Below, one piece after another: positions 1-10,799 of a DNA stretch of 64,000 bases. The translations under genes were made by a program, and so were the position numbers. Source of the stretch: Phlyctochytrium arcticum (taxonomy: Eukaryota; Chytridiomycota; Chytridiomycetes; Chytridiales; Chytridiaceae); NCBI GenBank assembly GCA_025602905.1, contig JAHLKI010000021.1, positions 186,001-250,000 of the forward strand, read 5' to 3'. Below the pieces are notes generated by a model that was given only the letters and a program-made list of their open reading frames with translations, had not been told where the DNA came from and made no database searches. Position 1 is the first letter of the stretch, and every line of letters starts with the position of its first letter.

Positions 1-430
1 CTTAATGAAAGCTCCCACTCACTCCCCGTAGTAGCTTTCCCACCTTGTTCCCTGCTACCCCGAACTGGAACAATTCAATCCCGTTCTCTTCCATGAACCG
101 CCGGTTCTGATCCGGGTAATCCTCCAAAATTAGCGTTCTGAAGCATCCTCAGCAAACCCTTCCATAGGACATCCATGGTCTCATCACTCACAAAACGGAT
201 TTCAACCCGAGTTTCTTCAAAAATCCAAAGTTCTTCTTTTTTGGGAATGCGCTTCGATAGACACCTTTCACAATCATGCTGAAGTTTTCCGTGGGGTATA
301 TCTCGTCGTCTGCCAAATCGTCGTTGATTGGTTGCACTAACTTCTGAGGCGCATCCGTCGTTGGAGGTGCAACAATTTCTACTGTTGGAGCCAGGAGGGG
401 AATGGCGCTCGGTGCTGCCGGAACAGCCAT
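1..430 (-). CDS. SIW14/OCA-family atypical dual-specificity phosphatase, partial (runs off left edge)
   Basis: The visible exons are 192..430 and 23..137, with a 54-base intron between them and another GTGAGT donor at 17-22, so the gene continues beyond the left edge. The start is the ATG at 430, which opens a short Pro/Ala-rich leader. After it comes the family signature PTENFSMIVKGVYRS (about residues 50-64), then FPKKKNFGFLKKLGLKS and, after the splice, LILEDYP. This is the N-terminal half of the plant and fungal atypical phosphatase family (yeast Siw14/Oca1), which hydrolyses inositol pyrophosphates or acts as a tyrosine phosphatase. The catalytic CX5R loop would lie off the window, so activity cannot be judged. 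The ATG choice is moderately sure, since an upstream in-frame extension exists but is not family-like. Confidence 0.8.
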
Positions 431-765
431 TGGATGCAAACGAGTCCCAGGCAAGATTGCCCAGAAGATTGTGCCGTAGTACGTGTAGCGTAGCTTGCTG
501 GAGCTTGCCACAAGGCATTTGCAGGCCACGGTGCACTCGCCGCCCAAACTGAAATCTGAACTTTTTGAGTCTAAATGAAGTGCTGTTTTGATTTTACTAG
601 TTTCTACATACATACAATCGCTATGCTGACCGGATAAACAGTGACAGAATATACCAGCTAGCATTGCATTAAAATAGATAAGTTTGACTGCTTACATTGT
701 TAGCAGTCAATGGAGGCTATCATTTGCTCATGAAAATACAAATTTATCCTGAGCAAGTCGAAGTC
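431..765. other. Intergenic, upstream of the SIW14-like gene and downstream of DIA4
   Basis: This 335-base gap lies between two minus-strand genes. It holds the presumed promoter of the phosphatase gene and the 3' flank of DIA4. No further gene, RNA or repeat is recognised. Confidence 0.5.
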
Positions 766-2413
766 TTACGAAAACGACCGGAGAAATGGTTGGTTCGCCT
801 TGAGAACATCAACTTCGGGACCGAGAAAGTAAGGTCGCAGCTTTGTAGGAATGTACACGTCTCCGTTTTCACGCTGATGAGTCTCGAGTAGCGCAATTAT
901 CAGCCGCGGAACGGCACATGCCGTTCCGTTGATGGTATGCACAAAATCCGTCGCCTCAGTAGCGCTGCCCCCCGTAAAATGACGGATGTTGAGCCGTCGA
1001 GATTGGTAATCCGTGCAGTTAGAGGCGCTCGAAATCTAGAAGAAGGGGGTCAATGGAAATAAAAATGCAATTAAAACTGATTGTACCTCGCCCCAAGTCT
1101 GGCGTCCGGGCATCCAAGCTTCCATATCAAACTTTTTGTATGCCGGCGCGCCAAGATCATGTGTTGGCATGTCCAATATACGGAAACAGAGCTCTAGATC
1201 TTGAAAAAGGCTCTTTTGGATTTGTGCGATTTCTTGTAGAGCTTCGTCACTTCCATCTTTGTTTGTGATGCTAAACATCTCGACCTTGGTAAACTGGTGC
1301 ACGCGGTACAGCCCACGATTGGTTGCACCTGCAAGTCCTTCCGCGCGGAAAGCTTTGCCCATTGCCACCATCTTGGTTGGCAACTTATCCAAAGTCAAAA
1401 TTTCGTTCCCGTACATTGCGGCCAGAGGGAATTCCGCGGTGGCCGACAAACACAACTGATTGGGGTTGCGCTTACTTGCACTGGCATCCTGACTTGAGGT
1501 TTGGCCATGCTCAGCCAGGAAATACGTTTGCGGGTCATCAGATCGAGGATTGAACCCACAGGCCTCCACTACCTCGTGTCGGATCACATCCGGGGTCATT
1601 ATTGGAGTGAATCCCGCCTCCATGCACCGTTGCATTGCAAAGCGTGTCAATGCCATCTCCAACAGCGTCCCAGCGTTCCGTAAATAATAGAAACTTGAGC
1701 CCGTGACCTTGCCCGCTCGCTCAAAGTCTACCATATCATGCATGGCAGCAATAGCCATGTGATCACGCATCGACTGCTTGCTGGTGCCTTCGAAAAGGTC
1801 GGAGTTTACAACCTCTACTACTATCGCATTCGACTCGCCGCCTATCGGCGTAGAAGGAGAGGTAAGATTCGGGATGTGTCGCGCTTCGTCATATAATCTT
1901 TGCTGTAAAGAGTGGCATTCAGACTCCTTTGCTGCAATCAGCTGCTTTAGATCCTTCCCCTCATTTGCCAGCTCTTTTTTCCGCTGATTGAGGGTTTTCA
2001 TGTCACTCTGCGAACTCGATTTCTGTATCAGTTTAGACATTTCAGCTGCCACATCGTTCCTTCGCTTTCTGAGTCCTTGGATAGAATGCTCAAGGGATAC
2101 CAGCTCATCATACGCATCGGCTACGAGCTTCACGTTCGCATCCTTGACGTTGCGATTTTCGGCGTTCTTCTGTATCGACTCTACATTTTGCCGGATGTAT
2201 CGGTAATTCAATTGGGGATTAAATTGAGGGCTTTTCGTTGGCGGGAGTTCTTGTGGTGACCTTCTACAGGAACTACTTGTCGAGAACGATCTTCTATGGG
2301 CACCTGGAGGTTGGAGTTAAAAGAATTCTTCAAAGTTTTGGGGGCTCGAACGCTTGTGTACCATTCCTCCACAACGATCTGCATAAAGCTGTGAACTCTT
2401 TTCTCAAGGACAT
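766..2413 (-). CDS. DIA4: Mitochondrial seryl-tRNA synthetase
   Basis: Exons on the minus strand are 2362..2413, 1087..2303 and 766..1035, giving 512 residues. The enzyme charges tRNA-Ser with serine. Exon 1 plus the start of exon 2 encode an Arg/Ser-rich leader beginning [18 protein letters not shown], then RRSFSTSS, a typical mitochondrial presequence. It is followed by the coiled-coil tRNA-binding arm (about residues 80-170) and the class II catalytic core. Motif 2 ([20 protein letters not shown]) is present, and motif 3 (TWGEISSASNC) is created by joining exons 2 and 3. Joining the first two exons removes an in-frame stop at the 3' end of the intron, which supports the model. The bacterial-like core and presequence indicate the organellar enzyme rather than the cytosolic one. 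It shares a 189-base divergent upstream region with CDC8. Confidence 0.92.
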
Positions 2414-2602
2414 TCTCTGGTGAGCGAGTTGTTGTTCTTCCAATTCTTTCAAAGTCACACAGTTGAAACTTTGAAAGTGGCGAGCCCTCCCTGGATACGC
2501 GGAGCCAGACGCGGAGCTTTGCCTTTGCCTTCCTCCGGCTCTGATCGCGGCAGATCGTTGAAGTTAACTCAGTAATTCAGTGAGCGACTGTGAGCAAGAA
2601 GG
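2414..2602. promoter_or_regulatory. Divergent upstream region of DIA4 and CDC8
   Basis: These 189 bases separate the start codons of two genes transcribed in opposite directions, so both promoters must overlap here. A short inverted pair (GAAACTTTGAAAG near 2465 and CTTTCAAAG near 2447) is visible. No convincing TATA element is seen. The regulatory role is inferred from position. Confidence 0.45.
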
Positions 2603-3244
2603 ATGACGAATCGTCGGGGGGCCTTTATCGTTCTCGAAGGTATCGATCGAAGTGGAAAATCGACACAAACTCAGCGAATTCAACAAGCGCTGAAGGAGCG
2701 GGGGATTCCCGCGGTTCTTCAGCGATTTCCCGATCGAACAACTCCAACTGGCATTTTGATATCCGATTATCTGAGCTCACAGACCGCAACATTGAATGAT
2801 CAGACTGTACATTTGTTATTCTCTGCGAATCGCTGGGAGGCCACCAAAAACCTCAAGTCACTGCTGGAGCAGGGCACCTCTATTGTGGTAGATCGATATG
2901 CGTACTCTGGAGTAGCCTATTCCGCGGCCAAAGGATTGGATTTAGAATGGTGCAAGGCTCCTGATAAAGGGCTGATAAACCCAGATCTAGTTATATATCT
3001 ACAAACATCACCATCGGTTGCAGCATCAAGGAGTGGGTACGGGGAGGAGCGATACGAAAAACAAGACTTCCAAGAAAAGGTCGAGAGCGTTTATCGTCAA
3101 CTCGGATCCGGCGCCAAGGAATGGGTTATAGTGAATGCGCAACAAGACATAGAAGACGTCCACCGTGATATCTGGAAGGTGGTTGAGGCAACCGTGGAAC
3201 GGGTCTCGGGTCAACCGATTATGGAAAACCTGTGGCAGCAGTGA
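2603..3244 (+). CDS. CDC8: Thymidylate kinase
   Basis: Single exon, 213 residues, close to the usual family length. It phosphorylates dTMP to dTDP with ATP for DNA synthesis. The P-loop is GIDRSGKST (about residues 13-21), followed by the substrate-binding RFPDRTTPTG. Next come the DR(Y/H) catalytic motif in VDRYAYSGVAYSAAKG (about 96-111) and a LID-like GYGEERYEKQDFQ segment. The start is the first ATG before the P-loop, at the normal distance for the family. A second plus-strand frame that begins slightly upstream is a shadow. It is divergent from DIA4 and convergent with VPS20. Confidence 0.95.
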   Translation: MTNRRGAFIVLEGIDRSGKSTQTQRIQQALKERGIPAVLQRFPDRTTPTGILISDYLSSQTATLNDQTVHLLFSANRWEATKNLKSLLEQGTSIVVDRYAYSGVAYSAAKGLDLEWCKAPDKGLINPDLVIYLQTSPSVAASRSGYGEERYEKQDFQEKVESVYRQLGSGAKEWVIVNAQQDIEDVHRDIWKVVEATVERVSGQPIMENLWQQ

Positions 3245-3361
3245 TGGGAGACTTCCTTGAGAAGTCGGGAAACGGCGCAAATGCTCTCACGCAGGGAGCG
3301 GTTCTTCCAGTCGTGCCCGCTCCTTGATTTTGGAGGGTACTAATGATGATGATGCACTCTT

Positions 3362-4294
3362 TTAGAGGACTGTGAAGAACTTTGGACGTGCGCTCTTACC
3401 GTTTGGTTCTGATTGAGGGAGAGGCTTGCTTGGGACAGAGGGCAAGTCAATGATGCGGTCTTCGTCCGAAACTTTGGTCTTGGTAGGATCAGCAACATCC
3501 AATGGAGTTCCAGGGACTGGAGGTAACTTTTCCGCCAACTACGTCAAAATGATCAGATGCCACCCACAAGAGAAAAGCTCAAGATCCTTACTGCTTCGTC
3601 TTCCAACGCATCCAATTGGGCCATTATGTCTTCTTCATCTTCCGCTGTAATTTGGCCGCTAATGAGTTCATCGATTTCCTGTCGTACGTAAGTTAGTATC
3701 TGTAGATGCGAGTAGATAGAGCCTTCTGGTAAACTCACAGCTTGGTATGCAATGGCATCTGCAGTATCATCCATCAGTTTTTGGACCGCGTCCAACGACG
3801 TTTCTTGATGAATTTGCTTCAAGATCTCATTTCCTTGCTCCAGACCCTTAATGACGTCCTGTTCCACGAGCGCATATTCTATTTGTCCCGTCTTTGGAGA
3901 TTTATCAGCCTCTTAGTTGCCGCAATTAGCATTTGAACCACACGCACCAGTTGCTCCAATGTAAACAGTTGTTGATCAGTCTGAATCAACAGTTGTTCCT
4001 GATACTTTTTCTTTTTCAATGCAAGAAGAGCACGGCCCTGGTCACCGGCCTTCAAATGATGCTTTGCGACTGCAACTTCCTGGTCCAAGACAGCTTGTAT
4101 CTAAAAGTTGCAGAGAGCGTCGGTTATCCTCGCCGCTAGACCATGACAACTATATGCAATACCTTTTTCTGATATTGTTTCAGTTTATCACGTTGGATTT
4201 TGAGGTCCAGAATAGCCTTGTCCTTTGGAGATGCCTTGTCTCTTGATATTGTCCTATGGCCCTTGGCCTTGTCTTTGGAGATTAGTTGCCCCAT
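3362..4294 (-). CDS. VPS20: ESCRT-III subunit Vps20/CHMP6
   Basis: Five exons on the minus strand (4163..4294, 3948..4100, 3739..3891, 3592..3678, 3362..3538), all in phase 0, give 233 residues. The protein starts MGQ, so Gly2 is available for N-myristoylation, as known for Vps20/CHMP6, which nucleates ESCRT-III on endosomes. Family hallmarks in order are DLKIQRDKLKQYQKK (helix 1), EVAVAKHHLKAGDQGRALLA, IEYALVEQDVIKGLEQGN and KLMDDTADAIAYQAEIDE. ITAEDEEDIMAQLDALEDEA is the acidic tail motif. The C-terminal extension is Pro-rich with DEDRIIDLPSVP, a possible MIT-interacting motif. It is convergent with CDC8, and the start lies 154 bases from the upstream CWC25 pseudogene. Confidence 0.93.
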
Positions 4295-4448
4295 GGCCGC
4301 AGCTGGTAGAAATTGACAGATTCGCTGAATCGCCGCAAGGCGTGTGTCATCAGCGCCACTCCGCAGAGTTGGTGTCTTGCAAAGTCGAGCCAGCGGCAAC
4401 GCAACTTATTCTTCTTCCTTTTATTTCACACTGTGAAGAATAGTCAAT

Positions 4449-5040
4449 ATGGGCGGAGGCGACCTGGTGCGTGCTACTCCTTTCTTTGTGATTGCTAACT
4501 GACGGCATCCCGGGACACTTCGAAACCAGGAGAAAGTTTGGAAAAAAGAGCGAGAAGCTGGCGAGGAACGGAAGAAGAAGACCAACTACTGAAGGAAAAG
4601 ACCGAGGAACGCCAGCTCATGGAATTGCAAGCCCTGTCTGAGGCTGCAGGAGGAAAGCAGCGAGCGACTGGATGTACACCGGAACCGCTGGTACAAACGT
4701 CGTAATGGAAGATGAGCGGGAATTATACCTACTCGGAAAGAGAAGACTGGATCGCTTGGTTGACCAGGGACAGTCGGCACGGGAGATGAATGCGGGAGCC
4801 GCTTTCCAGAGAGGGAATGCATATGGGATGGCAGCGAACTCGCTTCAGATTACCCAAGCGAAAGTTAGGGAAGATCCGTTATTTGCCATCAGACGCCGCG
4901 AGCAGGCATTGTTCAAGTCCGCATTGAACAATCCTGTGGAGCTCAAAAGGCTAAAAGGATCGAAAGTTGAGAAGAGCAAGGGCAAGCAAAGAAAGAGAAG
5001 GTTCCAGGGGTCTAAAGTACCTTCTCCCTCTCTGCTGAGC
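4449..5040 (+). pseudogene. Degenerate tandem copy of CWC25
   Basis: This stretch aligns base for base with the start of the intact CWC25 gene 940 bases downstream. It has the same ATG-GGC-GGA-GGC start, the same GTGCGTGCTACT intron donor, and the same block from the CIR_N domain to the lysine-rich linker. It is broken by a deletion spanning the intron acceptor and the first codons of exon 2 (near 4502), a one-base deletion near 4585 that produces TGA, and a ten-base deletion near 4665. The downstream frame still reads family-like sequence (TAGTNVVMEDERELYLLGKR) to about 4980 and then degenerates. Full-length protein cannot be made. This looks like an old local duplication that decayed. Confidence 0.85.
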
Positions 5041-5388
5041 CGAGTATCCTCAAACAAGAAAGACTCTGTAGTTATGCACATAACATTTGTATTTTTGATG
5101 TTTAGTGCAGCTGTTATGATGTGCAATTTGATTACCAGTTCATGTCTTTCTGATGCCGGCCAAGAGGATGGCCGGACGTACAGGCCCCAGAGTGACAATC
5201 AGACATACTGACGACGTTTTTTGGTTTCGCTCGCTGCGAACTCCGCAGCGCAGCTCAAGGCGTGTGTCACGATATTCGCCGATTCCACTGGGAGTGATCT
5301 GCAAACCTGCAAATTTAGAATCTAGCAGGCAAACTTCGGTGCACTCTGGACTTCTACCTATATCTATCGTCGTGAAACAACAGTAAAA
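5041..5388. other. Gap between the CWC25 pseudogene and CWC25
   Basis: The 5' part is decayed sequence after the pseudogene. The last 150 bases are the presumed CWC25 promoter. A stretch around 5255-5275 (AGGCGTGTGTCA) resembles 4338-4352 upstream of the pseudogene, suggesting that the duplication included some promoter sequence. Confidence 0.4.
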
Positions 5389-6910
5389 ATGGGTGGAGGC
5401 GATCTGGTGCGTGCTACTAGTTCTTCATGACAGTCCATTGTCGACTGACTGGTGTTTTGGACGTTTGTAGAATTTGAAGAAAAGTTGGCATCCAGGTACA
5501 CTCCGGAACCAGGAGAAAGTATGGAAGAAGGAGCGAGAGGCCGGCGAAGAGCAAAAGAAGCTGGATCAGCTCTTGAAGGAGAAGAATGAGGAACGTCAGC
5601 TGATGGAACTCCAGGCCTTGGCCGAGGCTACTGGAGGAAAGAAGCGAGCGGAACGGTTAGACTGGATGTATTCTGGAGCTGCTGGTCAAAATAAAGTGGT
5701 GGATGATGAGCGTGAAGCATACCTGCTTGGAAAGAAACGAGTCGATCGGCTGGTCGAGCAGGGACAGTCGGTGCAGGAGATGGACTCGGCAGCAGCTTTC
5801 CAGAAAGCAAATGCATATGGAATGTCAGCTAACTCGGTCCGGGACACACAGGCCAAAGTCAGGGAAGATCCATTACTTTCCATTAAACGACGTGAGCAGG
5901 CTTCGCTGCAGTCCGTCTTGAATAATCCTGTAGAGTTGAAAAAATTGAAAGAATCCAAAAAAAAGTCGAAATCGGACAAGAAAAGCAAAAAGGAGAAGAA
6001 GGGCAAAAAAGAAAAGAAGGAGAAAAGGGAGAAAAGGGACAAGCGGTTAGTCAGTGACAGTGGCTCTGAAGAAGATATCGCTCATCGGTCCAGAAATGGA
6101 AGTTCGTATGAAGAGGCCAGTCGCCAGGGCCATGTCGAACGTGCACCAACGCGCAGAGGCCATTTGTCACGCTCCCCGTCACCCCAACACCGTGGACGAT
6201 CTCGCTCTCCCTCACCAGACTACTCCAGACGCGGCTCCTATACCAATAATAGTTACCGAGAAAGGCCTAGAGCATCCGTCCAACGCCGCCCGCGCTCGCG
6301 TTCTCCCTCTCGCTCAAGATCCCCAGCCTACCGGCGCTACCCATCGAGCTCTTACCATCGAAGACGATCACCCTCCCGCTCGCCCTCGCCTAGACGCTCG
6401 CGTCGCTCCCCATCCCGAACACCTCCCCGACGACGGCTCAGCCCATCTCCGGACAGACGAGTGCGTCGGCCCGCGTCTCCTCCAGTACGAACCTCCCGCC
6501 TTCCGACAACCGCCCCACCGGCATCAGCACCTGCGGCAAGTGTAGCGCAATCGTCCAGCGACAAAGCGGATGCCCTCCTCTCTTCCGTACAGGTTGAGTA
6601 CGAGGCCCGAACGTCAGCACTTGAATCTGCTCGGGAAAGCCGTTTGGCCGAAATGCAGAAAGACGCTCAGGATTGGGACCAAGCCCGTACCGAACGCGTG
6701 GAGCTGGAACGGAAAAAGCAGGCGGAGGAGGACGCCAAAGATCTTGCTGCGAGGATGAAGCGTCTTGAGCAGGCGGGGGGAAGTAAGGGGGAAAGCTTTG
6801 TCCGGGACATGCACCGCGCAACTGTCATGCAGGGAACTAGTGCTGCCGACATGATTAAGCGCAACAGGGCTTTTGTACAAAGGAGTGGTGGAGACTTTAT
6901 GGGTAAGTGA
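5389..6910 (+). CDS. CWC25: Pre-mRNA splicing factor Cwc25
   Basis: Two exons (5389..5406 and 5471..6910) give 485 residues. The 18-base first exon encodes MGGGDL, and splicing joins it to NLKKSWHPGTLRNQEKVW, the invariant N-terminus of Cwc25, which enters the catalytically activated spliceosome just before the first step. After the CIR_N region (about 1-40) come the conserved block ERLDWMYSG (about 80) and a long Lys-rich tract (about 170-200). An Arg/Ser-rich stretch (about 215-340) and a C-terminal coiled region ending SAADMIKRN...FMGK follow. The RS-rich insertion is longer than in yeast Cwc25 and like that of animal CWC25/CCDC49. The intact gene is immediately downstream of its decayed copy. 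Confidence 0.93.
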
Positions 6911-7026
6911 TAGATAAATTTATAGAGTTGAGATTGTGATTCAATCGCCAGTACACAAAATTGCGAATCGACATTATATATACAGGAGTTGCGAGCGCCG
7001 TGGCGCGTGTCTGCATGAGGTCCATC

Positions 7027-8434
7027 TTATCGCCACAAAACATGCATTTCATCTGTGCGGAATCTACAGGGTTTCGTTAGTTGTGCCACACTAGGGTCTC
7101 CTTCTTACAACTCATACCGTTGCGTACACCACGTTTCTGACAAGGGAGTCGTGTACCCAGTTTTGAACGCGAGAAGTCCAGCTTGCGCGATCATTAGACC
7201 ATTATCGATACAGAAGCTTGATTGACTGAATGAGCAAAGAGAAAGTGCTAGCGTGAGTCGGATATCCTACCGCTCGTCGGTTGCAAACAGGTGTCCTCCG
7301 CGCTGGGAAACCATCTGACCCATCATCTCCTGAAGACGTTCATTGCCTTTGCGAAACACTATTAGTGCCATGCTCGAATCACAAAATAGGTACAAACTCA
7401 CATCCAACTCCTCCTACAATCAGAACCTCCCTGCTTCCAATATGCGCCATGGCTCGTTCCGTAATTTCTACCAACATTGCAAACATGTTTTCCTGGAGCG
7501 AGAAGCAAAGGTCATCGGAGGTACACTCTCCGCTTTTCAAGGCCGTCTTTGCAAGGCCTTCGACAAAGGACAGAATGCCGGAGAAGGAAACATCCATGCC
7601 TTTAACGGTATATGGAAGTTCATAAAACTTCTTTCCTCTAAGTAATAGTTGCTGAGTTGTCGATCAAAAATCTTTGCGACGCGATTCCTACCGCTTAGCG
7701 CCTTGTTCAATGTTGTATCCTGGACTTGGATCGTTTGGCAGATTTATTATTCGCGCAAACCGGTCCAGGCAGTTCCCTATGGCAATGTCTATTGTCTCGC
7801 CGAAAATGCGGTACCTATAAGTTTCCCATTTAGCCCTTGCATTGCATCTCAAAAGTGGTACAGGACAAGCCAACCTTTGCTCCGAGTAGGCAACCACTTG
7901 CGTATTCCCCCCACTGACATACAGAACGACTGGGTTATCAGCCCCGGTAATCATCCTTCCCATTTCAATGTGACCAATGCAGTGATTCACTCCCACTAGT
8001 GGCTTTCCCCACAGAAGTGACAGAGTCCTTGCAGCTAGAGCTACTGAAGCCAGGGGTGCTCCCATACCCGGACCTACTAGATGTATCATTCATCTGTCGG
8101 TTCATAAACAAATGGTCCAAATGTACCCTTTGTAAAGCAGATGACATCAATGTCCGCAGGCGTTAATCTAGCTTCTTTCAACGCTGCCTTTGTGAGCGGT
8201 ATCACTTCCCGGCGATGATGAGCAGCTGTGTCTTTTGGCAGGAAACCTTGTCCTGGTGGTGTAATGTAGGTTTGGCGGACATTGGCTAGAACAGAAACGG
8301 TACCGTCCGGTGCATGGCGGAGGATTCCGACTCCAATCTTATTCGCAGAGCCCTCTGATATTCTCTTTATTAAGTATCTTTCAAATTTGAGTCACGCTCA
8401 CGCATTGAAACGTACCAAATCCTATTGCGATCAT
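7027..8434 (-). CDS. KAE1: KEOPS subunit Kae1, tRNA N6-threonylcarbamoyladenosine transferase
   Basis: Eight exons (8416..8434, 8127..8354, 7875..8073, 7692..7814, 7402..7637, 7271..7346, 7118..7216, 7027..7063) give 338 residues, the size of human OSGEP. The first exon is only 19 bases (MIAIGF). The enzyme transfers threonylcarbamoyl to A37 of ANN-decoding tRNAs. Signatures are [13 protein letters not shown] (metal-binding His pair), [59 protein letters not shown] and the C-terminal [15 protein letters not shown]. The last is recovered only by splicing the final 37-base exon. There is no mitochondrial leader, so this is the cytosolic KEOPS form rather than Qri7. Confidence 0.93.
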
Positions 8435-8659
8435 GACTGCCTTACTCACTCTGGGATTCCGAACGACGGAGTGTCAACCAATCCTGCAACTGCGCCACAT
8501 CTTGCATTCATGTCAACTGTACTTCGAGACTCAAGTTATATGGCTATCGCTGGTCAGACCAATGAGATGATTGTAAAATAGAGGATGGATTTCTATTCAA
8601 GTAAGCATTGCAGTGAGCCTCGCCGGCATCTGTAACATCAGTAGCATCTACGACCGCAT

Positions 8660-9055
8660 CTAGCGAGTTCCCTGCGAGTACCCTGATAAGTAGTGCATAT
8701 TTTGACGCATGTATCGCTGTTCTTCCTTTGGCCCAAATCGAGGGAGATCAAGATACTTCGAGAAGGCCTAGTAAATGCAATGTTTGTTAAGTGTTTGTTA
8801 GTGTTAGTGTTTGTTGGACGGAGCTGAAAATTTGCCGGGAGGCGCAAGGGTCCTTTATAAAGGGCAGCATGTCCTGGATATGCTGCAGATCTATGGATTC
8901 CTTTCATCAAAAATCCGCCTAATGTATCCTCGAAATCTGTTGACAGTGTCGTAGATTTTATCTGCAGCAATTCCAGCAAGTCGTACGCGGCAGAAACCCC
9001 GATTTCGCAGCGGTCAACCCCTCCAGAATTTTGACCACCTGGCGGTTCGAGCAAC
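8660..9055 (-). CDS. Small uncharacterised gene, 5' end unresolved
   Basis: Four compatible exons can be placed on the minus strand (9019 up to about 9055, then 8945..8961, 8820..8900 and 8660..8767) with introns of 57, 44 and 52 bases. The joined product reads ARTARWSKFWRDKIYDT, ESIDLQHIQDMLPFIKDP, then AFSKYLDLPRFGPKEEQRYM and stops at 8660. The frames join cleanly across three splice junctions, which is unlikely by chance. No family is recognised. No convincing start ATG exists before the start of the oppositely oriented zinc-transporter gene (9086), so either a small 5' exon is missed or the gene is truncated. An alternative is an unspliced reading over the same bases, which looks less protein-like. 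Confidence 0.4.
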
Positions 9056-9085
9056 TTTGCAAAAGAACGGAAAAAAGAGTCGGCA

Positions 9086-10651
9086 ATGCTGCACTCCATC
9101 ACCATAGGCGGGAGCAACGCCGATCTGCCGCTGTATAAGAGTACCTCGGCAGGGTATACAGAGCTCGGCTACTCGTCTGGAAAGCACCGACAAGGAGACT
9201 ATCTTGGCTTGGTCAAGCGTTATGTACGCTCCATTATCAGCGACAAGGCAACAAGAAACATCTTTTTCTTTCTTTTGTTGAATATCTCGTTCACGGGGGT
9301 GGAGTTTCTCTACGGATGGTGGACTCGCTCTCTGGGATTGACGGCCGATGCCGTGCACATGCTGTTTGACTCTACAGCTATCATATTCTCATTGGTAGCT
9401 AGTGTTATCGCTAAATGGGCATCAAATGAGCGGTACACCTATGGGTATGCAAACCGACACTGTTATGCGCCAAGCAGATCCCTCGTGCTAACATAATAAC
9501 TGACATCTAGCTATGGACGAGTCGAAACGCTGACTGGATTTATCAACGCACTTGCATTGCTATTTGCAAGTTGGAATATCATTTGGGAGGCATTTGAGCG
9601 ATTCTATGATCCACAAATTATCGAGGAATCGAATCAGCTTCTCGTGGTGTCAGTCTTGGGATTGCTGGTCAATCTAGGTAATAACATTCTGGAGCACGTT
9701 TGTAAACGGGCCGTTCTGATTGAGCCTACCATCTAGTTGGCATATTTGCATTCGATCATGGCCACGCCCACGGCCACTCGCACGATCACGGTCATTCGCA
9801 TTCCCATTCTCCAGCGCACGACCACGGTCATTCCCACTCCCATTCATCACATGATCATTCACACGGACAGGACCATCACGGTCATGGTCATGATCATAAC
9901 CATGGCCATGACCACGGCCATGCGCACAAGCACGACCACGACCACAGTTCTTCTCATTCACACTCGCACGCTCATCATGGTCACGACCATGGTCATAGCC
10001 ACGGCCACAATCATCTCATGCATGGTGAGCTTGCTTGGAAAGAATCCGTGCACTTACACCGTCTGACAACGTAAATAGGAATGTTTCTTCACATCCTATC
10101 CGATACCCTTGGATCTGTTGGCGTCATAATATCATCTCTCCTCATAAAGTTCTACGGTAAGAATCATTGAAATAGGACTTAATGTCGGACTTCATTTTAA
10201 TCACTGTTATTTTCGGCAGGTTGGCAATGGACTGACCCTCTTTGCTCCTTATTTATTGCAATATTGACAATCGCCAGTCTGTGGCCCTTGTTGAAAAGCT
10301 CTGGGCAAACACTCCTACAACGTGTGCCGCTTGAGCTGGATCATCAACTAACGGACGCATATCGAAAGGTCAGATCACCGCTGCCCCTCTGCAAATAAAT
10401 ACATCTCATAACATTGTGTATAATAGGTTAAATCTCTTGAAGGCGTTGTCAGTTTTTCCCAGGCGCACTTTTGGGAGCTGACGCAAGGACGCCCGGTGGG
10501 AACCATCAAAATCTTGATGCGGCCAGACGTTACGGACGAAGAGAAGTTGCGAATGCAAGTGCTCGGCATATTTGGAGAGATGGGAGTTCGGGATATGGTT
10601 GTTCAGATGGAGAAGACTCCTCCCATCGGTGGGACCAGTTTTGTTCATTGA
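9086..10651 (+). CDS. Cation diffusion facilitator, ZnT5/ZnT7/Msc2-type zinc transporter
   Basis: Six exons (9086..9444, 9511..9677, 9737..10024, 10079..10156, 10220..10368, 10427..10651) give 421 residues. CDF proteins exchange zinc for protons, and this subgroup loads zinc into the early secretory pathway. The zinc site is visible as HxxxD pairs: HMLFDSTA in TM2 (about residue 91) and HILSDTLGS in TM5 (about 274). Between TM4 and TM5 lies a very long His-rich loop (about 185-270, mostly HGH, HSH and HDH units), typical of ZnT7 and Msc2. A C-terminal cytosolic domain ends in [15 protein letters not shown]. Six TM helices can be drawn. Orthology to ZnT7 is probable, but Msc2 cannot be excluded. 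Confidence 0.9.
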
Positions 10652-10799
10652 AAGCGGGGGGTGGACATTCCTTTTTTGATTTTTTTGATGAAACGCATAC
10701 CAATAACTTATTTTACACCTACGATTTTGTTTTGTACACTATTTTCAGTCTATAGCGAGATACACGCAATGTTCAGGATCTTGAGTGCATGGGAAAGTA

